Assembly: GCA_030142905.1 (NCBI GenBank)
Contig: JASJOG010000021.1
Coordinates: forward strand, 496,001 to 560,000
DNA: 64,000 bases
Direction of reading: 5' to 3'
From: Heliopora coerulea
Lineage: Eukaryota; Cnidaria; Anthozoa; Scleralcyonacea; Helioporidae
Numbering within the stretch: position 1 is the first letter of the stretch; each line of letters opens with the position of its first letter. The translations under genes were made by a program, and so were the position numbers. Of the stretch, positions 34,831 to 48,100 are shown piece by piece. A model generated the notes under the pieces. The model was given only the letters and a program-made list of their open reading frames with translations, did not search any database and was not told where the DNA came from.

Positions 34831-35919
34831 CTAGTAGTAGTTTTTGGGGGGTTTTATGCCAGAATCTTCTGATCGTTACTATCGCATGACAATCCCGCTA
34901 AAATGACACTAACCTCTCATTCCTTTCCTTTACTTGCCCGACTTGATTTCCTTCCTTGACAAGTCAATCAGCAGAATAAAAATTCAAAAACCGATTTCCC
35001 AGCTCGTTGTGTGTATGCCACCGTCCACCTTTCAACCTGCCCTCCTTTCAGCAACACACACAAACACTTTTCTGCCCCACTTAAAGTTCTTGTTTGACCG
35101 CTCCCGAACTGAAGGCCAACATTTAGAACTCGCGCTTTACACTCGGACTGAATACTCGTCATTTGACGTGGTACTCATGAGTCTGAGCTTGTTCCCAACT
35201 ATGATTTTTCAACGTAATAAACGACCGAGTATAAACGTGTAGCATCATAAAGGCATAATTTCCAGTTAATTTGGAGATTATGAACTCTGTCCTTGTTTTA
35301 TAGAAAAAAACAAAAAAACAAAAAACAAAAAAAAAAAAACCCCAAAAACCCCGCCCACGCCAAGTCGAAAATAACAAATTGTTGGTCATGTCTTTCTTCA
35401 CAAGAAAAAAAAATACAACTTGATAATTTATCGTGATGTATGTTCCCTAGTTACACGGTCTACGCTTTCTCATATTTTCTGTACGTAACAATTCTTTCAT
35501 GACTGGCGTAAGGTATCGATCTACCGTCCATACTATATGACAATGAAAATTATGATCTTCTGTTCCAACAGAATTCTGAGACATGTATATACATTGTCTC
35601 GTACCGACTATCTGTTGTTGGTCGTTGAAAGCCTGAAGAAAGTTGTCAGTGGACAATTACTATTCAGCGGATAAATGTCCTATCCAACATCGGACGAACA
35701 GTACTGTCCATGGTTTGAAATTGTGAAAATACACTTTATCGGCTGAATAGGGAGTTATCCACCGGATCAGAAGTTATCCAAACATTGAACAACTGATAGA
35801 TAAATACCAAACATGATTGTACGAAATTATTAATGTAACATTGTCTGTTAACATTTGTCATTTGGCAATTAGATGATTAAGCACAGCCTCATTTTAGGTG
35901 TTACCGGAACCTGGTTGTA
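34831..35919. other. Downstream flank of EMC1
   Basis: Contains an A-rich low-complexity tract (35,305-35,345). Probably includes the EMC1 3' UTR; no clear AATAAA on the minus strand was found. No coding sequence recognised. Confidence 0.45.
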
Positions 35920-36155
35920 TCAGTGCCACAACTGCCGCAATACTTTCACAGAAGCAAGCCTAGAGGAGACTAGAGTGACGAGAGCCAAGATGACTAGCGT
36001 AACAGAGATAAACCAATAATCAAAATCTTCTTTCAAGACGTCGAATAATCGCGACGGTGTTACTCGAGTGTAGTAAAGATCTAAGCCATATATGAACACG
36101 AGACAGGTGGATTCCAAACCTGCAGGGGACGTATAGATGCCTTGAATGTTGCCCA
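35920..36155 (-). CDS. EMC1: EMC1 exon 7 (C-terminus with membrane segment)
   Basis: 236 nt, VGNIQGIYTSPAGLESTCLV, LFDVLKEDFDYWF, hydrophobic ISVTLVILALVTLVSS, and SVKVLRQLWH before TGA. Acceptor TGTTTTAG. Confidence 0.95.
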
Positions 36156-39100
36156 CTAAAACATTAAGACAACATACAGAAATTAAAACGAATGCAACAC
36201 CCGATACAATTGCTGGCTGGAACTACTAGCAAGCTCTTCATAGAAATAATACACAACAAAAAGAAAATATTACGATTTATTTATGCAATTTGGTTGGAAA
36301 TTGTTTTAACAGGATCCATTTATAGTTTTGTTTGAAACCTGATGACCAGATGTGTAATCCCATAATTAGCACATCGTGGGTGCCGTAAAGGCAGCACAAG
36401 TGTTGGACCTGTACCTTAGTTTGCCATCTCAGTCTCGGTACCTCAATGGTATAAGCGTCTCACCGGTCATCAGAAAGTTGCCTATGCGATCCCGGCGTGG
36501 GGCCAGAATCGTTTTTCCGAGGGTTTGAGTTTGACGAATGTCTACATGTCGTCTTTGGTATCTTCAAGTCACCACATACGCTCCGTGTGTAACATTCACC
36601 TCATACCATAAGAACAACCCATGTTCGCATTTTATACCTGAATTAAACTGTAATCTATGACTGAAGCATGGATTTTGCTGTGTAATTGAGGGTCTTGTAC
36701 GTGTCAGAATGGGACTGATTGAAAATGATCAGTGGATGTTTGTTAAGCTCACATACCCGGAAATGCTCTTCATGGGACCAAGCGCTTAACCTGCTGATGA
36801 CCGATGAGACGCCCTTATCATTGAGCTCCAGAGACGTAGATGGAGAGCTAAGGTGTCGGTTCGATATGATTGTGTTGCCCATCTGGGGTGCTGGTAGCAC
36901 AGTGGTAGTGCACGTGTCTCTCACCACTGTGACTAGGGTTCGATTCTGGCTCCCTGAAGTTATCTGATTAAAGTTAACTTGGTCACATGTGAGACGAAGA
37001 ATGTCCAGTTTGACTCTACCAAACTGCTGAAGTCCTGTTTAGTAATTTGTTGGACTCTTGTTTAAACGTTTTAACTTATTTCACAAGTAAGTTTATTAAA
37101 TATACTATTCTAAAGATCCAACTTCATTTCATAATTGTCCTAGAGCCAGAATACAGCAGTATTCACGTTATTCATTAATTACATTTACATACTTCACGCT
37201 TGCCAGGATCAGTCTTTTGTGAATTATCAATGAACTGATTGGTCAACGATTCCCCATAAGCGATCCTTCACGTAAAATTTTAAAATATAGAGCTTCGATG
37301 TTTCTAGTTTTTGGAAGACTTGTAGGATGTTGCTTCACGTGTTATGCATGAGTTTTAAGAAATATGATCCTTTTAAGAGCTTCTTGCTGAGATATCGTGT
37401 TGGCTGCGGTTAAACATAATAAAATGAATGACTTGAACCCGAGAAGGACGGAATATCTTAAAGAGAACGGCGGAGACGTATTCTCTGCCGTTCACATTCC
37501 AAGGCTTCAAGCAGCATGATACTAAACCTGACAAAAACCACAAATAACTCACTATCACCATCACCACCACTTCCACTAGTTCCACAATCATCACCAAATC
37601 ACCATCATAACCACCACAACTACCATCACTACCCCTTTAATCACTACTACCACTACTACACAACCTACAAAGCTACGACCACCATCACCAAAAACACCAC
37701 AAACAACATTACTACCATTACCAGCACGATATCGACTGCCACCATCTCCACTACCACTACCACACTACCGTAAGTAACTCGACAAAGTTTCTTTTATTTA
37801 GTGCTTCCTGGGGTCCTATTTGACACAAACATACCTGTTTGGTTGTAGTTAATAAAAGACTTCGTATCCAAAGGCAGCTCTGGTATGTAGGGCATCAAAC
37901 CCTCTTCTCTCAGGTTTTGTGAATCAGTTAAATTACGTCGTGGATCTAAAAACATCTTGGGTAAGGCATAGACATAACCCAGACTGACACCAATCAAAAG
38001 GTTCTTTTTAGTAATTCCAGCTCTAGTTATGGTGGTGGTCATGGATTCAACATTAAACGGGAAAATGTATGATTGCTGTAGTACCATAGGAGAAGATGGC
38101 GGATCAAGCGACGAGAAGGCTGTGCTGTTGCGTTCCTTGTAGCCTTCGTACAACTCCAGAACAGCTAATTCATGGCGTCGTGCTTTGGTATTGTAATATT
38201 TATAGACGATCCAGTTTTCTGAATGCACAACATGAAGGGGCCCTTGCCCATTTCTATGTCTTCCATGGTAAATGATGCTTCCTACCAAGTTTCAAATATT
38301 TGAGAATTATAACAAAACATTAATAAAACCTGGTAAAAGAGAACAGTCGTGGATGGGACAGGCGTTCGAACTTGTTCTTAATATTCAAACCTGTCGAAGC
38401 GTTAGGCTCAGTCCCTCGGGCAGTATTTCGCTTCACTCGAAAATGAAGGTCAAGAAATCTAGTTCACTTTAATGGTAGACACAATCAGGTCAAAATGAAC
38501 TGTCACTAACTTTACTTTATAATTAAACGACCGCTACCTAGCATCCACAAGTAGCCTTTGTGAACTACCTGAGTCCCTGGAACTCAAACACAAGTCCAGT
38601 GATTAGGACAAAGATGACGCAAAAGACTTCCTCACACACAGGCCTGTGGAAAATTTATTATCGTCAAGATGACACTTTCACTGGTGATTTCAGAAATGTT
38701 TTCTGCTTACTGAAGGTTGAGGACCTTTGACCTATAAAAATTGTCCTTTAACTCCTAGTTATCACATCCACAAAATTACGATTGCACAAAATCTTTACTT
38801 AAACGGGATAGCACGTTACTTCTTAAACTCATTTCACTACGATAACATAAAAAGTCATAGTCGAGACGTGTTTTGATATGACCAATAATATACAAGAATT
38901 AAGCAAACTTAAAAGTCAATTTCCACTTAATATATGAACTTGTTTAGTAAGATGTATCATACACTCGTGAACTCTTTCATGACATGGCTACACCTAGTTT
39001 TTCAAACAGCCTTGTTGATGCATAAATGATTTCGGATCAAGTGCTCTCCCTGAACGGCTGTTTACACGTGCCATTTTGTGCCTCGAGATTGACATCTTGG

Positions 39101-42100
39101 GGTATGTGTTTTACTGACGAGAGCGTCGAGAACAAATACAGCGAACCGTAAGTGGATATCTTCCTGCATAGACTGTCATGAGTTTATTACATACACCAGG
39201 ATGACAATCGCAACGTGCAAAATCGCCCGTGTGAACGATTGATGTTTGATACATTACATCAAGATGATAAACCAGTGGCCTTCAGATAAAATTGTGTATG
39301 ACCTTCGAGAAGTGAACCATCTTTCCAATGCAGCTTCAAACATTGGTTTCATAACTTAGCTGAATGACTAACGGTTAGTAAACCAGATGACGCTAGTATA
39401 TTAGGGTCAGGACCTTTATTTGCCAATGTGGTCCCGAAAGTCGTAGATAATGATGGAGATAATAGATATATATATTTTTGTGATTTCAAAGTGTTAATTT
39501 TCTTTATTACGTCGAGGGTTTTTCTGTTAGCTCGTGATTTCTCCGTTCAAGGTGACTCGGGTTTATTGATACTATTTTTTTCGCCTGGATAATGTATAAA
39601 CAGTCATGCTTATAACGTGCACCGTGTACAGGTCCACTAGGCTGATGTGGTATATCGATATGCCGAGAAATATTGGTTAGTCGGTTTTTTAATTTGCAAA
39701 ATATCGATATACCGAAATCTACGGTATTATCGGTATTGCGCGTATGCTACAACCGATTATCGGTGTTTTTTTGCTTGTTTACATTAGCTATTTGACCAAG
39801 ATTTGACCAAGGACTATAAAATTGAAGACAAAGACCGTCTGTCAAACAATGCCGCTGACAGTAAAGAAAAGAATGTCGCGAATTTGCCGACTTACGTTTC
39901 AAATAATCGAAATTCGCACCTACATGATATCACATGTTGTTCCGTTTTTAATTCACGTAATTTTTAAATAGTTTCGGTTGAAGTCATGCAAATATATTCA
40001 ACCCGTAAGTTGCCGTAACGCGAGTGCGTGAAAGTGCAGTGTCCTTGTTTTGTTTTACACGTTTCAAACATATTATTTGTTACATTTATTAGTAAGTGCT
40101 TTGTTAAAAAAATGGGCTTAATATTCGTTAAATTTCAATTGCGGCGAAATATCGATATATCGGTATTATTTCCGGTATCGGTATTCGGGTTTTTTTCAAA
40201 ACCGCATCAGCTTAAGGTCAAGGATGGTGTAAATGAGAAATACCCGGCATCGATATACCGGTAAAATTGGTAATGTCACGTTTTATTAGATCCATTGAAC
40301 CATGAAAAGAGTTCGAAACTCATCAATATGCTGAAGACTGCGACGTGTTGTCTCTGATTTTAATTTTTGTCTTTCCTCGAATGTGAATAAAATAATCCAC
40401 ACAAATTTTGAAGGAAAGAAAGAAATCATTTATGACTCATGATAAGTTTTACCCCAAGAAAATATTCCCTTGATCAAATATAAAGTGAAAAGCAAACTTT
40501 TCTTGCGAAAAGTTTACTGCTTTTTGTTGGCGTCAACATAAAATTTCTTCACCAGTAGCATTTCTGTGTCTCAAAACTGACGTTCTACGGTATTTCGACG
40601 ATCTCGGTAAACTCTCGATTGATCGCTATAACTGAAAAAGTGCAACCGAAAAACCAATCTGAGATTGAATACCGATATCTTCATTATATCGGTATAACGA
40701 CCGTCCCTAATACATGTATGTGGACCGCGTCACTTTTAGGAAGTGTTAATCTCACATCAAACTCGACAAGCCCGCACGAATTCCTGAGCTAAAAGAACGA
40801 AAGCACCATAAATAGGAAAAATTATGACGGTGAAATCGCAATTTGACAAATCAAATATTATTTAAGTCACACTATTACTGTCAGGAGCAAAATGTGTTGA
40901 GACAATCGTTCTTACGGAAGGTCAACTGTGTCATTAAGTCAAAAATGGTTTGTTTGATTTTCCCTCCCTCCCCCTCCCTAGCAATGTTGGTCAAGCAGAT
41001 AAATTTGATATGTCCGGCACCATAACAAGAGATTAATATTGACATTGGGGGGGGGGGGGGGGGGGAGGGTAAGTGAGTGAGAAAGATAGCCTTTCAGGAT
41101 CATTTTCATGTCTGAAAGCAAATTAATACCATGAAGTTCGTTAATGTCTCAACCATTTTGCACCGGATTGTACATTCAGTTTCTTACCTGTGACAGAGTC
41201 AATGAGAAGAATGTTTACCACAGGTTTCGAGGAAGGCGGAGATCGAGTCAAAACTACCATTAGGTTCGGATTCAAGTACTTGTATAACACTCTTCGATCA
41301 CCCAAGACACGGCCAGGAGAATGTACGTGTTCGCTTAATCTTTTGAACACTAGATCAATGACATCACAACAAAAGTGCATTTAAAATCGTGTACAACCAA
41401 AATAGCATGGATTGTAATAAGCCTGCTGCCGCCTTGCTACAAATGGTGTCAAAAGCCGATATCTGAACGTGTTCGCACTGCTTGAACTGGTTGGTTGTGA
41501 AAATACACTTACGGGTTGTTAGCAAGCTTGTTTCAAATTGTTTCAAGGTAGCTGTCGCAAACACGACTGGCGCACGCTGTTTCGACACACTTCCGAAAAC
41601 TCTGCGCAGAGCAAGTTGTCTTGTCACGGCTTACTGCATAACAATATTAGAACAACCTGTATGAGACAGAAAAATGATGCGGCTTACATATGATACCCCT
41701 TTATAAGTTGGAATGCTCTCCTATAATCTCCGTAAAATAACGTTCACGCCTTATGTAAGCTGTGTATAACACAAGACACAGCTAGGTAACCCTAGCATGA
41801 GCTTTTGAGCTGTTCGTATTTATGATGCATCCTACGTTGTTTGTAAGTTCGTATAAGTGGGTTTAAATGTTGGTTGCATCTTAGCCAAGATGTAAATACC
41901 TACATGTATTGCACATACGTATGATACGATCGCAAGATGGCGGAAAATATGTTAACCCCGAAAACGAGGGTTATGCAAGGTGCATCTTATTTCTCTCCAA
42001 TAAATGGCCTTATCATAAGAACTTGTCAACAGACGTGTCTCAATTGACAACATCTAGCAGGCCTGTGAGATTTCTGAATGTCTGGACAAATCGTCAAAGT

Positions 42101-45100
42101 CAGTCAAGTACAAAATGATGATTATTCACCGATGTTGTAGGAATAATATTCGCTGAGACTGAGATACGAATATCAATAACTTGACACAGCAGGCTTCAAC
42201 TGTTGCTCAGTACACAGTGAAGCTTTCTTTTGTTTTCCTGCGTTATGTTTTGATGTGTTTCGCTTTGCTTTGCTTGGGTTTGCTGAGTTTTGCTTTGCTT
42301 TGCTTGTTTTGCTTGTTTTGCTTTTTTCTTAGTCGTAGTAACTACAAAAACCACTTGTGTGTACGGATAGGGAACGTCTACAATCTCCGCTAAAAACAAG
42401 ATGTTTTGCCTAAACTGTAAGGTAATAATAAAAACGGATAGGTCAACAGCTCCTATTAGAAGATGCAGTAGCTCTAATTCGTATTGCAAGGATATGTTAT
42501 AGCTTGGCGTCACGTTATTATTGTAAATATGGAGAGGACTTCCACTAAATTCATGACCTATGAATTAATTTAGCTTATGATTTACTATAACCAGGTATTT
42601 ATCACGTCTAGAGTGTTTCTTGAACCATATTTATAAACAAAGTTTAATCTCCACAGTTTCTTCTCCGCCTCTCCCGAGGCAGTGTACATCGCTGTGGATT
42701 TGTTTTAACGGATGAAATCCAACATGGATTACAGCACTCACCTATTTGATCTATGATATGCTCAAAGGCTGACAATTGAATATTCCACACTTCTCGTACC
42801 TTCAGCTGTTTCGAATCAGCATTAAGTACATAACCCCTCAACTCTCCTGTGACCTGGTTCGCAATATGAACAAAGATGGATTTAGCCTTCGACTTAATCA
42901 AGGAGTAGGCATCGTCACTGCTTGGAAAAACATACGCATTATAGGACGTGTCGACCACAAGAAGCAGCTTAGAAAAGTTCTCATCTAAAATGAAACAAGC
43001 TTTGCAGTATTATTAACGTCATTAAATATCGTTAGATCAACAGAAAAATCAAAAGTGGAGTGCTGCGCAGGACGTTCTAAATCAACGAAGGAAAAGTTTA
43101 AAGGTAGTGCTCTACCAAAAAGAAACAACAAGGTATTGACACTTCGAAAGGAAGACTCTCGATCTTCATCATTATGTTGTTTACCTCCCGCTAATCTAAT
43201 TGGTTACATTTATCTCCCACCTTCTTCGAATGTATTGCACCGGTGTTTTCGATTTCACCTTGGCATTTAAAGGGCTGCTACTCGAAACGTCAGTACATTG
43301 TTCTCTCGTGTTTTGGGTAGAACACTATCTTTAAAGATTTTCTATCACAAGATCAACTCCGGTCACGAGTAGATAAACCCTTCAATATTTGTAACAAAAC
43401 AGAGAAATGAAATCTAAAATAATTTTATTATTTTGATATACTGAATATGGTAGCATCCCAAAGCAAACCAGATGTCAGAATGAGCTAAAACCTAATACCG
43501 AAATCTAGGAAACCAAACTACTCCCAATGCGTTCCAGTCTACTTTAAGATAAATCTCTTCCTTACCCTAAACGGCGGGTAACTGAAAGATTGTTGAGTAG
43601 TCTGGGATCTAATCTCTTCATTGCTTCGGACTATTGGACCAGACATTTAACAACTGAGTTATCACATCAGCTGAAAACAATTTACTTCTTTTCGTTTAAA
43701 TGCAGGACCGATTTTCGTCTTCGTAACGTTAATCTGCGGGGGTGTCCACTGTTACCAAATGAACTTTATTTACACTGAGACAATGGCTCTGGGTCAAAAA
43801 GTGAACCCTAAACATGGTTATCAGTTGCACTTAACTGATTACTAAACCCAGTCGAATTTTCAGTCCATCAGTGCTTGGGGCGTTATTTTTTCTCTTTACT
43901 CACAAACTAGTTTAAGGACTTAGTTTACTCAAAACTGGCTGTGGCTCGAATACCTAGTCCACAGCACTAACTGCCTTTCTCAGTTTGCCTCTCAGTACCA
44001 AAGCTACTGTAGATTTTTAAGAGTCAACCGAGGAGTATATTACAAAAATATCCTGGTACACTCGGCCAAAAATCCGAGAATCCGACATTTAGAGAAGTCC
44101 AGAAAATCCTTAAGAATCCAATTAGAAATAAAAACAGTCCGAATCCGAAATTTAAATTTGCCAAAATTGTTTGTGAAAATAAAAATATCGTGATCGAATT
44201 TTGATAAATACACAGGCATTTTTGCTAGAGATTTGCCGATCCACGTGCCATTTCAAGAATACTATAGGAACAAGTTTCTGTGGTCGTTAGGCAGAGAAAA
44301 AATTTTTCTGCCTGGTAACTTGGCAACAGTTGGAAACGTGAGAGGTCGACGGGCAATAGTTGACGAGGAGCAGCACAGTGTATTTTGAAATTTTGAAGTG
44401 ATATTAGGAAATTAAACGTAATCATAAATAAAAATCCTATGACTACGAATTTGAAGATTAACCATCAAAATTTAACCATGCAAAGATAACGTTCCTATCA
44501 ACAAAAAAGTAGGGTCAAGTGGTTACATTTCCAACTAAAACTATCACATCCTACTTCCAGCAAACACCAATCACAACACTACTCAACTCCTGCTGGGAAA
44601 TTCGAAAAATCCCTGAAACATGAAAAAAAAAATCCGAAAATCCGGCTTAAAATAATCGAGATTTTTTAATGCGAAGAAATATCGTACGCACTTTTTGGGA
44701 GTGATCCGCCCCTCGGAGTCAACTGCTCCATACAATTGGTCCGTAACTCGAACTAGTTTTTAATAAAATGATACCTTAGCCTAAAAGCCTCGTATAAACT
44801 GAACTGCTTACCGTGATGAGGCAACAATATTGTTTGCTCGACATCATAAGGTAGATTCTGTCCAAATGGTAAGTCTTTGTCAACAGATTTGCCACTAGAT
44901 GGATTAAAAGTGAATAGCACAGATCCCTGTCCTGATCGAGATTTCCCCAAAACTACACATTGTGGAACAAGAGGAAAGTAAGCGACACTTCTTTGCATGT
45001 ACAGCAATGAATGGGACCTACGGCCTGTGTAGAATGGAGCCAAGTCAGGAATAAACTGTTGCCAAATAACAGAACCATCTAAAACAAAAATGTTGAAGAA

Positions 45101-48100
45101 ATAACGATAACATAGAAGTATTTGATTAGAAAATAGGAATGTTTAAGAAGAGTTCTGATAATGAAAAAGTCCACTTGCTTGGCAAAATATTAATATCACA
45201 AGAAAGTAGCATGATTATTTCATTATGTTTATCTGAGAAAAGCGTTACATGTATTTCCATTTCATTCAAACTCAACAGGTTTTACAAGGTGAAAAAGTAT
45301 AAGTTCCAAAAAATAAGTACATGTAGATGTGTTTTGCTATACACAACAAGCAAAAATACTTTTTTTTTCTCTTTTTACCAAAAATACTATGAAAACTCCA
45401 AAGGAAAGGAGTCCTTCAAAACAATTCTAACTGAGCAGAATAGAATTACTATAATAATCTGTCTTTCACTCAAAATTTTGCCATTATCCAGTCAAGGGGC
45501 AAGGGAACACTTTAGGGTTTTATTACAGCTAACACCAAACAATTTTATTCAGCAGAATGGTTCCCTGCTCCAAAGGATCAACACTAGTCTTGTACTATTC
45601 TGGGTTATAAAGTTGTTTAACTTGAAAAGTAACGGTCCAGGAACCAAGTATAGACACTATAATCTACAGTAGTGTCTTTATTATGGGTGATTGTTGTGAG
45701 AATGAGATCCCAAAATTATTCCTCTCATAGATCCACAAATCCTCATAGATCCATTATCAACAAACTAAGATACCAATAGATTTCTGGTTAAATACCACTG
45801 ACACCAAGACTCAATGGGGCATCAGCCAGATTGTTTCATGCCTCAAAACAATGCTTCTGCCATGGTACCATGACTTAGTTGTAATAATGGTTGGTTTGGC
45901 ATACATACTCCAGCAGAGCAGAATTTTCTTTTTCTCAGAAGAAAACAGCTTTATAGTGTTCTTTTAATTGTTTACCAAACATTTGCTCATTTGACAATTG
46001 ACATTTACTCTCATTGATGTACTCCTGATTTCAGTGGTGGTATGCAAAGACTTGAGAACTGAAATTCCCAGTTTTTCATCAACAGGGCTGAGCACTACAG
46101 GTACACACAAAAATTTGGAAGTCATCTAACCTATGGTGTCAAGTCCAAACAGCTTTCCAGATGCTGTTACAGCAACAATAATTTTCCGAAGATCAAATTG
46201 GTCCCTTGTGAGTTCTTCACCATTTTTTTTCTCATTATTATCTATGATGGACTCATCTCTGTCCATATTAAGACTTGCTACAAAAGCCTGAAGTTGTTTA
46301 AACTGTGCTTGAATGCGCTGGGTGAACATTGACAAGACTTTTCCTATGAAATAAAGGATAGTCACTCATTATGCTCATATCACTATAAAGTTATACAGGT
46401 ATATCAGGGTTCAAATTAAGAATTTTAAAGTGTATTGCAAAAACATTTAGAAATTATTTGATCACAAGAGAAAACTGTGATGCTTAACACCCCCCAACCA
46501 GATTGGGATAAAGTTTACTATAATTCCACTGGAGACAGTTTGTAAAAAGTCCTTCATTTAAAAAATCAATGGATACTGCAATTCAGACTTCTACATTTTG
46601 AAATCTTGGGGAGGAACATACACCAGCCTCCATGTCAGATCATGACAGACACCCATAGTGAAACAGATATGAGCTAACAAGGGCTGTTTTTAACAACTAG
46701 AATTATAACAAAAGGAAAGAATATTTTAGGATTTACTTGTTAATACATTACTCTAAAAATCTGGAGTTCATGCAAACAAAGAGATTTGAGCATGGCAAGG
46801 CAAGATTAAATCTGTATATGACAATCTGATATGTTGCTAAGTGGAAACTCAGGGTCCAAATTAGCAGTCCAAAACAGCTTTGCAACTTTTTTTCAAAAAA
46901 CAAAATTCACAACCACACCTGCACATCCCACTACAAATCAGATCATACTGCTTGTCACACAAGCAGTATGATTGCTGTGTCATTTTAGCATCTTTGGAAA
47001 CTAATGTTGCTAAATGTATTTATTGTCATATAATAAAAGAAGTTAACAATAAGCAGTGTCAGCAGTTGTGACAATACAGGAAGTGACGTAGGAGTTACAT
47101 GGGCTGGGGTCTTTGCATGTAACCTGTATTGCAAAGGCTCACTGGGCATAGTGTCATTGCTCATTCCCAGTCACTCTGGACCCACCCAGCTTTCTCAGTG
47201 TTTCTTCCAACAGTAGCAGTGGGTACTTTCCAAGCATCACTTTGCAAGTAACAACTAATGTTCAGGAGCCTTCCCCAGACTGGCCAGTTACCTAAGCAGG
47301 GTGGCCACCTTTGATATCACTCCAGCCTTCAAGCAATCTCAGGTGGGAACATCGAAACCATAAGTACCAGTAGATTAACTTAGCAGCATGCACCTACAAT
47401 AGACAAAAGGTTTGTTTTTCTTCTTTCTTCCCTGTGATAGATGGGTGACCTGCAGTCGTCAGGGATGGAGGAGGTATCATTGGTGTTGGATGCCTCTCAT
47501 GGGTCATCAAAGTGTGTGAGTTGCATCTTGTTGATGTTGGCAGGACAACTACTGACTCCATCCCCTCCGATCTGCATTACGCCAGTAGTAGAAGTTAGCC
47601 TAAGGAGTACGGTAGTACCCTTGAAACACTGTCTGACACAGGTTGAACACCCAGCATAATTGTTAAATAAGCTTTCCAGTTTTCAGAAAAATCACTTCAC
47701 AGGTTTTTGCAAATTTCAAAGTCACTTTGCAATTCATGATTTGCTGAGCACTAATTCAGACCCTGAATTGTCTTTCTATGGTTTAAATGTTCTACTTTCA
47801 ATGAAATAGGTATAGTTACATGCAGCAGCATACATAACAATTTCTAGAGGGGGGACAAGATTTGAAAAATTTCTGACAAGAGTTAGTCTAAATCAGGTTA
47901 CCTGAACAAATGGCAAACACATTTTTAGTAGTCATTTAGAGCCGAGAATTAGTAACAGCAGTCTAGTCTCTGCTGTAGTATGCAGACACAGCAGCACCAG
48001 CCAACTAGCATTGACTGGCTTCTTTTCAGAACACAAAATGTTACCAACAATTTTATAGACTATTTTGATTGCACAATTTTCCTGTTTGTACTACCACATT

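Larger units (their letters stand above)
36156..37834 (-). other. EMC1 intron 6 with SINEs and a CAY-rich tract
   Basis: Holds SINE copies at 36,429-36,575 (plus), 36,770-36,870 (minus) and a second tRNA-like type at 36,889-36,962 (plus), then a (CAY)n-like tract at 37,553-37,770. No exon recognised. Confidence 0.7.
38282..41187 (-). other. EMC1 intron 5 with CGATATACCG-rich element
   Basis: Contains a block at about 39,646-40,262 dense in ATCGATAT, CGGTAT and TACCG words, with mirror-image ends, and a third patch at 40,668-40,710. A run of 19 G lies at 41,047-41,065. No exon recognised. Confidence 0.6.

Noticed and set aside
37516..37773. Thr/His-rich ORF
   Set aside because: Produced by the degenerate CAC/ACT triplet tract.
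45139..45672. 177-codon plus-strand ORF in an EMC1 intron
   Set aside because: Lys/Ser/Leu-rich AT-driven sequence antisense to EMC1, crossing a dispersed repeat copy; no recognisable family or splice context.
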